NCBI GenBank assembly: GCA_017630995.1
Contig: JAGBUD010000094.1
Span: forward strand, 1-8,376
From: Clostridia bacterium
GTDB lineage: Bacteria; Bacillota_A; Clostridia; Oscillospirales; CAG-272
Direction: 5' to 3'
DNA: 8,376 nucleotides
The notes below the pieces were generated by a model. The model saw only the letters and a list, made by a program, of their open reading frames with translations, ran no database searches and was not told the DNA's origin. Positions 1-4,744 of the stretch are shown piece after piece (positions within the stretch are counted from its first letter, which is position 1; every line of letters starts with the position of its first letter). The position numbers were made by a program, and so were the translations under genes.

Positions 1-567
1 GCCACCAGCCATAGCCACATCAATTATTATATTGACGTGACAACTCAAAAGACAAGACTTTCTGAAGCAACCGCGGTTGCAAACGAGCTAGTCACCTATT
101 ACACAGCAAACACTATTGTCGACACAATTCTTTGCCTTGACGGAATGCAGGTTATAGGCACGTGTCTTGCCGAGGAGCTAACAAAGGGTGATTTCATAAA
201 TATGAACGCCCACCAAACGATTTACGTCGTAACCCCCGAGCATACAACGGGCAGTCAGCTCTTTTTCAGAGATAATATTATTCCTATGATAAAGGGTAAG
301 CACGTCCTTGTTCTTGCCGCGTCTGTAACGACGGGATACACCACAAAATCCGCTATAGAAGCCATAAAATATTATGGTGGCACAGTTGCGGGAGTTGCCG
401 CAATATTTGCCACAAAGGATAACTGCGAGGGGTATGAGGTGCACTCGGTGTTCAATCCTCGGGACCTTGGAGATTATGCAAGCTTTCCGTATCACGAATG
501 TCCTATGTGCAAGCTCGGTCATTCCATAGACGCGCTCGTAAATAGCTTCGGATACTCTAAAATTTAA
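1..567 (+). CDS. orotate-PRTase-like phosphoribosyltransferase, 5'-truncated by window edge
   Basis: The reading frame is open from base 1 to the TAA at 565-567 (188 codons visible). A GTG at 37 is in frame, but it has no ribosome site, and the residues before it (ending SHINYYID) read as continuous protein, so the true start lies left of the window. The fold is recognisable as a type I phosphoribosyltransferase of the orotate-PRTase group. It has a central beta-strand plus PRPP-loop segment, HVLVLAASVTTGYTT (about residues 89-103 counted from the GTG), followed by the YYGGTVAGVAAIF strand, and a C-terminal CPMCK motif. In catalytic PRTases the PRPP loop is normally preceded by two acidic residues (DD-x-x-TTG); here that spot reads AAS. 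The enzyme would be expected to bind PRPP and transfer phosphoribose to a nucleobase, but the missing acids make substrate and activity uncertain. It ends 13 nt before a bidirectional terminator. Family assignment is fairly sure; the precise substrate is unknown. Confidence 0.82.
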   Translation, partial: ATSHSHINYYIDVTTQKTRLSEATAVANELVTYYTANTIVDTILCLDGMQVIGTCLAEELTKGDFINMNAHQTIYVVTPEHTTGSQLFFRDNIIPMIKGKHVLVLAASVTTGYTTKSAIEAIKYYGGTVAGVAAIFATKDNCEGYEVHSVFNPRDLGDYASFPYHECPMCKLGHSIDALVNSFGYSKI

Positions 568-579
568 AAGAGAATAGAA

Positions 580-614
580 AAAAAGGGAAACCGAATTTTT
601 CGGTTTCCCTTTTT
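580..614. terminator. bidirectional intrinsic terminator between convergent genes
   Basis: The arm 580-595 (AAAAAGGGAAACCGAA) pairs without mismatch with 599-614 around a TTT loop, a 16-bp stem with GC-rich centre GGGAAACCG. Runs of A on the left and T on the right give a U-tract in either direction. It therefore serves both the rightward phosphoribosyltransferase gene (stop at 567) and the leftward SPFH/RHH operon (stop at 622). Confidence 0.9.
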
Positions 615-621
615 GATTTAT

Positions 622-825
622 TTAACCTATCTCTATATCGAGAGGAGCGTCGATTTCGTCAGAAACGTATTTTCCGTTTTTCTTTCTTTGACGCACGCAT
701 TCGGAAAGCAGATATTCTATCTGCCCGTTAATTGAGCGAAAATCGTCCTCTGCCCATGCGGCAATTTGAGCATAAAGCTTCGGTGAAAGGCGCAGGGGGA
801 TTTGCTTCTTATCGCTATCCTTCAT
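622..825 (-). CDS. small ribbon-helix-helix (Arc/MetJ-like) DNA-binding protein
   Basis: This 67-residue protein has the pattern of Arc-family ribbon-helix-helix repressors. A short N-terminal beta strand, KKQIPLRLSP (residues 6-15), would contact DNA as a dimer. Helix 1 (LYAQIAAWAEDDF) follows, then the S-I-N-G turn and helix 2 (IEYLLSECVRQRKK). The acidic tail DEIDAPLDIEIG is not part of the fold. Its ATG (823-825) comes one base after the TGA of the upstream SPFH gene, and only a weak, distant GGGA lies before it, so translation is probably coupled to the SPFH gene. RHH proteins of this size are usually homodimeric repressors, often of their own operon; two palindromes in the operon promoter (1889-1907) are plausible targets. 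An antitoxin role is less likely because the partner gene is an SPFH protein and not a small toxin. Confidence 0.75.
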   Translation of the reverse strand: MKDSDKKQIPLRLSPKLYAQIAAWAEDDFRSINGQIEYLLSECVRQRKKNGKYVSDEIDAPLDIEIG

Positions 826-826
826 A

Positions 827-1855
827 TCAGTAAAGTGTTCCCGAATTTACTATCGGCTGTGCGTCTTTATTTCCGCAAAGAACAACCAAAAGGTTGGAAA
901 CCATTGCCGCCTTGCGCTCATCGTCAAGATGAATTTTCTGATTTTCCTCAAGTTTATCAAGTGCCATTTCAACCATTCCGACAGTGCCGTCAACTATCAT
1001 CTTTCTCGCGTCAATGATAGCAGAAGCTTGTTGGCGCTGAAGCATAACTGCGGCGATTTCCGTTGCGTATGCAAGATAGGTTATTCTTGCTTCTATAATT
1101 TCAATTCCCGCCTCCGAAACTCTTTCTTGAATCTCGTCGCGTATTCTCTTTGCAACGATTTCGCTGGAGCCGCGCAAGCTTCCGTCATCTGCCATTCCGT
1201 CACCCGTCGTATCAATTCCGGGTGCAACGTCGTAGGGGTAAAGTCGAACTATATTACGAAGCGATGCGTCGCACTGAAGCGAAAGAAATTCCTTGTAATT
1301 GTCAACCTCAAAAACTGCCTTTGCAGTGTCAATTATTCTCCAAGTAACCGCAATTCCTATTTCGATGGGATTTCCAAGGCAGTCATTGATTTTCTGCTTG
1401 TTGTTTGAAAGGGTCATAATCTTGAGTGAGAGCTTCTTGTTGTAAGCGGATACGGATAATGACGTGCCGCTTTTCGCAGATGTTGCAATAGCTTCAACGG
1501 TTTTAACGTCGCCGCTTTGATTGAGCTTTGTGTTAGCCGCGGGGTTAACTGCGGTGCAAAAAGGATTAACTGCGTAAAATCCCTCACCCTTGATAGTGCC
1601 TACATATTTGCCAAAAAGGGTAAGAACCAATGCTTCCTGCGGCTTGAGCACTTTAAGTCCAAGAAGAGGAATCCAGCCTATTGAAACTATAACTGCGCCG
1701 ATAACGGTGATAATGGTGCCGTAAAGCATGTATGATTCGCTGTCAAGCATAATCAGACCGAAAATTAACGCTGCGGTAGCAACGGTGAGCAGAAATATTG
1801 TAGCTATCAAAACGAGCATGCCGTTTTTTCGCGTTTTAAAAATCTTTTCTTGCAT
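827..1855 (-). CDS. SPFH / band-7 (prohibitin-stomatin family) membrane protein
   Basis: The 342-residue product begins with a short basic N-terminus, then two hydrophobic segments (about residues 12-36 and 44-66) that should span the membrane. An SPFH domain covers roughly 67-290: it opens with KPQEALVLTLFGKYVGTI and ends with the typical AYATEIAAVMLQRQQASAIIDAR helix. SPFH proteins form oligomeric scaffolds in membranes and organise or protect other membrane proteins. An Asp/Gly-rich loop, DTTGDGMADDG (about 215-225), sits inside the domain. The ATG at 1853-1855 follows AAGGGAG with a 7-nt gap, and a sigma-A promoter lies upstream, so this is the first gene of a leftward operon with the RHH gene. 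Exact role is not deducible; the family call is strong. Confidence 0.9.
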   Translation of the reverse strand: MQEKIFKTRKNGMLVLIATIFLLTVATAALIFGLIMLDSESYMLYGTIITVIGAVIVSIGWIPLLGLKVLKPQEALVLTLFGKYVGTIKGEGFYAVNPFCTAVNPAANTKLNQSGDVKTVEAIATSAKSGTSLSVSAYNKKLSLKIMTLSNNKQKINDCLGNPIEIGIAVTWRIIDTAKAVFEVDNYKEFLSLQCDASLRNIVRLYPYDVAPGIDTTGDGMADDGSLRGSSEIVAKRIRDEIQERVSEAGIEIIEARITYLAYATEIAAVMLQRQQASAIIDARKMIVDGTVGMVEMALDKLEENQKIHLDDERKAAMVSNLLVVLCGNKDAQPIVNSGTLY

Positions 1856-1862
1856 AAAAAAT

Positions 1863-1869
1863 CTCCCTT
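1863..1869 (-). promoter_or_regulatory. ribosome binding site of SPFH gene
   Basis: On the minus strand this reads AAGGGAG, 7 nt before the ATG at 1853-1855. It fixes the start of the SPFH protein. Confidence 0.8.
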
Positions 1870-1887
1870 GTTTTTGTTGGTATATTT

Positions 1888-1916
1888 ATGATATCATATT
1901 GATATCAGAAAGTCAA
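1888..1916 (-). promoter_or_regulatory. sigma-A promoter of the SPFH-RHH operon
   Basis: On the minus strand TTGACT (1911-1916) and TATCAT (1888-1893) are separated by exactly 17 nt. Transcription would start near 1881, giving a leader of about 25 nt before the SPFH start codon. The -10 box and the spacer contain two copies of TGATATCA, so a bound repressor would occlude polymerase. Confidence 0.8.
1889..1907. promoter_or_regulatory. candidate operator: two TGATATCA palindromes 11 bp apart
   Basis: The perfect palindrome TGATATCA occurs at 1889-1896 and again at 1900-1907. The centres are 11 bp apart, one helical turn, so both sites lie on the same face of DNA. They overlap the -10 element and spacer of the SPFH-RHH operon promoter. 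Tandem short palindromes in phase are typical of operators for ribbon-helix-helix repressors, and the operon encodes one. The assignment to that protein is an inference. Confidence 0.5.
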
Positions 1917-1943
1917 GAGGTAAAAATAAATTTTAAATCGGGA

Positions 1944-1972
1944 TTGACAAAACGGCGCGTTTGTTGTATACT
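1944..1972 (+). promoter_or_regulatory. sigma-A promoter of the T-box / tyrS transcript
   Basis: TTGACA (1944-1949) and TATACT (1967-1972) are separated by 17 nt, a near-perfect vegetative promoter. The expected start site is around 1979, just upstream of T-box Stem I. It is divergent from the SPFH promoter, with 27 bp between the two -35 boxes. Confidence 0.9.
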
Positions 1973-1979
1973 TTATAGG

Positions 1980-2230
1980 AAAGCGTTGAGCGGAAATAGT
2001 AGATAAAGTGAATCTTACAGAAAGTAGCCGGGTGATGAAAGGCGCAGGGGAGCTTTATTCGAATACGTCCGTGAGTGTGCACCGAAACCGAAGGGCAGTA
2101 GGCTGCAACGGGTTTGCCCGTTATAGCATTGGCTCGCAAGAGTCTGTGAGGTTATAGCTCAAAGGCTATGACGAATCAAGGTGGTATCGCGGTTAATTTC
2201 GCCCTTGGGTTTTTCCCAAGGGCTTATTTT
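1980..2230 (+). promoter_or_regulatory. tyrosine T-box leader controlling tyrS
   Basis: This leader has the parts of a T-box riboswitch in order. The base of Stem I pairs CGGA (1991-1994) with TCCG (2068-2071). The specifier loop has AGTA on the 5' side (1998-2001) and GAA-TAC on the 3' side, giving specifier codon UAC at 2064-2066, which matches tRNA-Tyr anticodon GUA. ATAAAG (2003-2008) pairs with CTTTAT (2053-2058), and the apical region carries the usual AGTAGCCGGGTGATGAAA element. Hairpins at 2107-2122 and 2151-2172 follow. The T-box GGTGGTATCGCGG (about 2180-2192) presents UGGU (2182-2185) to the ACCA end of uncharged tRNA-Tyr. AAGG (2178-2181) can pair with CCTT (2203-2206) to form the antiterminator, competing with the terminator at 2201-2223. 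Uncharged tRNA-Tyr should therefore permit tyrS transcription. Confidence 0.95.
2201..2230 (+). terminator. T-box-regulated intrinsic terminator
   Basis: GCCCTTGGG (2201-2209) and CCCAAGGGC (2215-2223) form a perfect 9-bp stem with a TTTTT loop, followed by a T-rich tract. Its 5' arm is shared with the antiterminator, making the two structures mutually exclusive. Confidence 0.93.
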
Positions 2231-2253
2231 TATTGTTAGAGAGGATTTTGAAA

Positions 2254-3474
2254 ATGAAAATTTATGACGAGCTTGTTGCCAGAGGTCTTATAGCTCAGGT
2301 AACCGACGAAGCAGAAATAAAGGAGCTTGTAAACAACGGAAAAGCAACGTTCTATATAGGATTTGACCCCACGGCAGATAGCCTCCACGTTGGTCACTTT
2401 ATGGCGCTTTGCCTTATGAAGCGCTTGCAGATGGCAGGAAACAGACCTGTTGTTCTTATCGGTGGCGGAACCGCTATGATAGGCGACCCCTCGGGAAGAA
2501 CCGATATGCGTCAAATGATGACTCGTGAGACCATTCAGCATAACTGCGATTGCTTCAAGCGTCAGATGGAGCGCTTTATCGAGTTTGGAGAGGATAAGGC
2601 GATTATGGTAAATAATGCCGATTGGCTTCTCGACCTTAACTATGTAGACGTTCTTCGTGAGGTTGGTGCTTGCTTCTCCGTTAACAGAATGCTCACCGCG
2701 GAGTGCTATAAGCAGAGAATGGAAAAGGGACTTTCTTTCCTTGAATTTAACTATATGATAATGCAGTCATACGACTTCTATTATCTCTATCAGAAATACG
2801 GCTGCAATATGCAGTTTGGCGGAGATGACCAGTGGTCTAATATGCTTGGCGGAACAGAGCTTATCAGAAGAAAGCTCTCTAAAGACGCATATGCTATGAC
2901 GATAACCCTTCTCCTCAATTCAGAGGGCAAAAAGATGGGTAAGACCGCAAGCGGAGCAGTATGGCTTGATCCCAATAAGACTTCGCCTTACGATTTCTAT
3001 CAGTATTGGAGAAACGTTGACGATAAAGACGTTCTTAAATGTATAAGAATGCTCACGTTCCTTCCTCTCGATCAGATTGACGCGATGGATAAGTGGGAGG
3101 GTGCACAGCTTAACGAGGCGAAGAATATCCTTGCGTACGAGCTTACAAAGCTTGTTCACGGTGAAGAAGAAGCCGAAAAGGCAAAGGCCGCGGCACAGGC
3201 GCTTTACGGCGCTGGCGACAGTAGCCTCACCCCCAGCGTTGACGTTAGCGCAGAAATGCTTGTTGACGGAAAGATAGACGTAAATTCCTTGCTCGTTCTT
3301 GGCAAGATGGTTCCCTCAAAGTCAGAGGGCAGACGTGCGATAGAGCAGGGCGGCGTAAGCATCGACGGTGAAAAGGTTGCCGACGTGCGTGCGACTGTAA
3401 CGGAAGAGCAGCTTAAAACGGGCGTTCTTATCAAGAGAGGTAAGAAGAGCTTTATGAAGTTCATTCTTGCGTAA
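2254..3474 (+). CDS. tyrS: tyrosyl-tRNA synthetase
   Basis: The 406-residue product charges tRNA-Tyr with tyrosine in the cytoplasm. It is a class I synthetase. The nucleotide-binding HIGH-type motif is HVGH (residues 45-48) after GFDPTADSL. The tyrosine-binding motif Y-x3-Q-x2-D is at Y167, Q171 and D174, followed by GGDDQW (189-194). The KMSKS-type loop reads KMGKT (227-231). A C-terminal S4 RNA-binding domain (about 345-406) completes a full-length enzyme. ATG 2254 is chosen because AGAGAGGA (2238-2245) lies 8 nt upstream; the in-frame TTG at 2233 sits in the attenuator U-tract and has no ribosome site. The specifier codon of the T-box (UAC) independently confirms tyrosine specificity. Nothing is missing or broken in the gene. 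Confidence 0.97.
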   Translation: MKIYDELVARGLIAQVTDEAEIKELVNNGKATFYIGFDPTADSLHVGHFMALCLMKRLQMAGNRPVVLIGGGTAMIGDPSGRTDMRQMMTRETIQHNCDCFKRQMERFIEFGEDKAIMVNNADWLLDLNYVDVLREVGACFSVNRMLTAECYKQRMEKGLSFLEFNYMIMQSYDFYYLYQKYGCNMQFGGDDQWSNMLGGTELIRRKLSKDAYAMTITLLLNSEGKKMGKTASGAVWLDPNKTSPYDFYQYWRNVDDKDVLKCIRMLTFLPLDQIDAMDKWEGAQLNEAKNILAYELTKLVHGEEEAEKAKAAAQALYGAGDSSLTPSVDVSAEMLVDGKIDVNSLLVLGKMVPSKSEGRRAIEQGGVSIDGEKVADVRATVTEEQLKTGVLIKRGKKSFMKFILA

Positions 3475-3490
3475 AGCTAAAGATAAATTA

Positions 3491-3526
3491 AAACAGGCTT
3501 TCTTTATAAGAGAGCCTGTTTTTTGT
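3491..3526 (+). terminator. intrinsic terminator of tyrS
   Basis: AAACAGGCT (3491-3499) pairs with AGCCTGTTT (3513-3521), extended inward by a few weaker pairs, and is followed by a T run. It lies 16 nt after the tyrS stop, so tyrS is monocistronic. Confidence 0.92.
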
Positions 3527-3530
3527 TTTG

Positions 3531-3714
3531 AAAATTTGTGCCAATTCGTAGGCATATCGAAAAGGAAACTGTCTTCTCTCGCTGTGCGAGAGGTCGGTGC
3601 AGAAACTGCGAATTCCTTTCGCGCAAGACGCGAAATGTGATCGAATTCCTCACAAGGAGAAAAAAACAACCCCTCGAATGAGGGGGTGTTCCTGCGGGAG
3701 TACTGCACCGAGGT
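3531..3714. repeat. structured tandem repeat, copy 1 (~184 bp)
   Basis: This is the first of two adjacent copies; equivalent bases lie exactly 184 bp apart through the core. Both copies begin with AAAATT(T)GTG. The best-conserved part, 3586-3658, differs from copy 2 at only 3 of 73 positions. It contains hairpins CTCTCGC/GCGAGAG (3576-3592) and TTTCGCG/CGCGAAA (3617-3635). A third hairpin (about 3667-3690) is followed by a T run on the minus strand, so it can still act as a leftward terminator. No credible protein is encoded: the long minus-strand frames cross the hairpins and antisense tyrS. Copy 1 ends in a tRNA-3'-end-like stub where copy 2 joins a real tRNA gene. With copy 2, this accounts for the gene-free stretch between tyrS and the tRNA. 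Confidence 0.85.
3685..3700 (-). pseudogene. possible tRNA-Lys 3'-end remnant in repeat copy 1
   Basis: On the minus strand this reads CTCCCGCAGGAACACC. The real tRNA-Lys 3' end is TTCCCGCAGGAGCACC, a 14 of 16 match covering the 3' T-stem, the acceptor 3' strand and CC. It sits next to the copy-1 terminator hairpin, as the tRNA sits next to the copy-2 hairpin. No other tRNA parts remain beyond it. It may be a decayed duplicate tRNA, or a segment that belongs to the repeat family itself. Confidence 0.4.
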
Positions 3715-3881
3715 AAAATTGTGCTAATTCATAGGCAAATCAAAAGGGGGGAGTGTCTTCTCTCGCGTTGCGAGAGGTCGGTGCAGAAACCACGAATCCC
3801 TTTCGCGCAAGACGCGAAATGTGATCGAATTCCTCACAAGGAGCAAAAAAACAATCCCCTCGAATGAGGGGATTGTTTTTT
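3715..3881. repeat. structured tandem repeat, copy 2, abutting tRNA-Lys
   Basis: This second copy starts with AAAATTGTG and carries the same hairpins: CTCTCGC/GCGAGAG (3760-3776) and TTTCGCG/CGCGAAA (3801-3819). The loop of the first hairpin differs between copies (TGT against GTT) while the stem is unchanged, suggesting that the fold matters. It ends in the 17-bp terminator hairpin next to the tRNA CCA end. Read from the tRNA, the order is tRNA, terminator, repeat core. Confidence 0.85.
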
Positions 3882-3882
3882 T
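3845..3882. terminator. strong terminator directly after tRNA-Lys
   Basis: AAAAAAACAATCCCCTC (3845-3861) pairs without mismatch with 3866-3882 around a GAAT loop, a 17-bp stem with T runs in both directions. For the leftward tRNA it starts at the terminal A of the encoded CCA, leaving no spacer. It would also stop rightward transcription from tyrS. Confidence 0.9.
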
Positions 3883-3957
3883 GGTGCTCCTGCGGGAATT
3901 CGAATCCCGGACACCTTGATTAAAAGTCAAGTGCTCTACCGGCTGAGCTACAGGGGC
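3882..3957 (-). tRNA. tRNA-Lys (anticodon UUU), CCA encoded
   Basis: The minus strand folds as a 76-nt tRNA. Acceptor 5' strand is GCCCCTG and 3' strand CAGGAGC with discriminator A and encoded CCA. The D stem is GCTC/GAGC, the anticodon stem CTTGA/TCAAG with loop CTTTTAA (anticodon TTT, reading AAA/AAG), the variable loop GTGTC, and the T arm CGGGA-TTCGAAT-TCCCG. Two features are unusual: the acceptor stem has a C3-A70 mismatch, and the T stem closes with A53-U61 where bacterial tRNAs almost always have G53-C61. It may be functional but suboptimal. It has its own consensus promoter and terminator. Confidence 0.92.
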
Positions 3958-3977
3958 ATATCAATTCGTGCTTAAAT

Positions 3978-4006
3978 ATAATATCATAATCAAGCGCTTT
4001 TGTCAA
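3978..4006 (-). promoter_or_regulatory. sigma-A promoter of tRNA-Lys
   Basis: On the minus strand TTGACA (4001-4006) and TATTAT (3978-3983) are separated by 17 nt. The start site should fall near 3971, about 14 nt before the mature tRNA 5' end. A strong, dedicated promoter argues that the tRNA is expressed. Confidence 0.88.
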
Positions 4007-4077
4007 TACTTTTTTGAAAAAATATGCTCGTTTTTTATTTTTAGTTTAGTGTCCGTTTTATAGTACACTTAATGAGA

Positions 4078-4083
4078 TATAAT
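4078..4083 (+). promoter_or_regulatory. possible -10 element for the small-ORF operon
   Basis: A perfect TATAAT lies 40 nt upstream of the ATG at 4123. The sequence at the expected -35 position (GTTTTA, 4055-4060) is weak. If used, transcription begins near 4090, which excludes the in-frame ATG at 4072 as a start. Confidence 0.4.
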
Positions 4084-4122
4084 GTTTTCAGAACAAAACG
4101 TTATCAAAGCGAGGTAAATATT

Positions 4123-4329
4123 ATGAAAGTTAAATACGCAGTTGCACTTATGTGTGGAGAAGAAGAAACCATCTTGGGAGTTTTCAATACAAAAGACGAA
4201 GCGGATAGATTTGGATATAATAACAAAATTCCGCATACTTCAGGTCTTCAATATTGCTTTGCCAGCAAATTCTCAAACGGAAATCCCGTAGGAAACAGTA
4301 TCGAAATATATAATTATTACAATGTATAA
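4123..4329 (+). CDS. small conserved-looking protein of unknown function (68 aa)
   Basis: The product starts MKVKYAVALMCGEEETILG and ends EIYNYYNV. It looks like a small soluble alpha/beta protein: an initial beta strand, an acidic turn, a helix-like FNTKDEADRFG segment, then a second strand-rich half (LQYCFASKFSNGNPVGNSIEIY). It has no signal peptide, membrane segment or catalytic motif that I recognise. ATG 4123 is preferred because GAGG (4111-4114) lies 8 nt upstream; the in-frame ATG at 4072 precedes the likely start of transcription. It is followed 24 nt later by a small membrane protein gene on the same strand, probably in one operon. Function is unknown. Confidence 0.7.
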   Translation: MKVKYAVALMCGEEETILGVFNTKDEADRFGYNNKIPHTSGLQYCFASKFSNGNPVGNSIEIYNYYNV

Positions 4330-4353
4330 AAACGAAAGCGCGTCGGAGGTTGT

Positions 4354-4554
4354 ATGATTGAATTATTATCAGCATTGATATCTTTTGTAATGGCACTAAT
4401 ACCAATTGTAATAGCGGTCATAATTGCATTTTTTATTAATCCTGTTTTGGGTGTCTTGTTAGGGTTGTTTTTCGTATTTACTATCGTTGGTGGTTCGGCT
4501 TTTTGGATATATCTCCTAATTCGCCACGAGAAGAGTAAGCGAGGTAAATTCTAG
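4354..4554 (+). CDS. small two-helix membrane protein (66 aa), unknown function
   Basis: The product is almost entirely hydrophobic. The first membrane segment is about residues 5-28 (SALISFVMALIPIVIAVIIA onward) and the second about 31-57 (LGVLLGLFFVFTIVGG onward), followed by a basic tail HEKSKRGKF that should stay in the cytoplasm, placing both ends inside. GGAGG (4345-4349) lies 4 nt before the ATG, a strong but closely spaced ribosome site. It is probably cotranscribed with the 68-residue protein gene. No family was recognised; a small envelope accessory protein or a phage/toxin-type peptide are both possible, and neither is supported by a specific motif. Confidence 0.65.
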   Translation: MIELLSALISFVMALIPIVIAVIIAFFINPVLGVLLGLFFVFTIVGGSAFWIYLLIRHEKSKRGKF

Positions 4555-4614
4555 TTACGGTAGGATTACATATTTTTAAACTAAATAAAACATAATAAAT
4601 AGATTTTAATTTTA

Positions 4615-4665
4615 GGGTGCGATGATTCGCAGAGGTATAGGGTCCTCTAGTGAATTATCGCACTC
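4615..4665 (+). other. long imperfect hairpin, candidate structured RNA in the 3' region of the small-ORF operon
   Basis: Bases 4615-4628 pair with 4652-4665 (14 pairs, two of them G-U at 4616/4664 and 4624/4656). After a small internal loop AGAGG (4631-4635) pairs with CCTCT (4644-4648) around the loop TATAGGGT. The two G-U pairs would be A-C mismatches in an RNA from the other strand, so the structure favours rightward transcription. No U-run follows, so it is not a normal terminator. It lies between the 66-residue gene and the terminator at 4693. The role is unknown; a small RNA, a 3'-UTR stabiliser or an element end are possible. Confidence 0.5.
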
Positions 4666-4692
4666 TCTATTTAAGAAAAGCGGATAATACGC

Positions 4693-4727
4693 ATACGAGG
4701 ATACCTAAAAGTATCCTCGTATATTTT
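4693..4727 (+). terminator. intrinsic terminator of the small-ORF operon
   Basis: ATACGAGGATAC (4693-4704) pairs perfectly with GTATCCTCGTAT (4711-4722) around CTAAAA, followed by ATTTTTAT. The T run is only on the rightward side, so it chiefly ends the small-ORF transcript. It may partly serve the converging SLH gene, whose stop is at 4745. Confidence 0.85.
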
Positions 4728-4744
4728 TATTCTGTCAGAAAAGC

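Noticed and set aside
37..39. GTG as start codon of the phosphoribosyltransferase
   Set aside because: The frame is open to base 1, the preceding residues look like conserved protein, and no Shine-Dalgarno precedes the GTG. The gene starts outside the window.
929..1408. Plus-strand frames opposite the SPFH gene
   Set aside because: They are antisense shadows of a clear family member, with no ribosome sites or recognisable domains.
622..1855. RHH plus neighbour as a toxin-antitoxin pair
   Set aside because: The neighbour is a 342-residue SPFH membrane protein placed first in the operon, not a small toxin; no toxin fold is visible.
2233..2235. TTG as start of tyrS
   Set aside because: It lies in the T-tract of the T-box terminator with no ribosome site. 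ATG 2254 has AGAGAGGA 8 nt upstream and gives a normal-length enzyme.
3531..3900. CRISPR array or insertion sequence
   Set aside because: Only two 184-bp units with no short repeat/spacer pattern, no cas genes, and no transposase frame.
3322..3930. Two long minus-strand frames across the repeats (3322-3708 and 3724-3930)
   Set aside because: One runs antisense into tyrS and the other starts inside the tRNA. Both translate hairpin and terminator sequence and give similar peptides only because the DNA is repeated.
4072..4074. Upstream ATG for the 68-aa protein
   Set aside because: It overlaps the likely promoter -10 region and has no ribosome site; ATG 4123 has GAGG at good spacing.
4354..4665. 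Type I toxin-antitoxin (small membrane peptide plus RNA)
   Set aside because: The 66-aa protein has two membrane segments and a strong ribosome site, and the hairpin RNA is on the same strand and not antisense, so the usual arrangement is absent.
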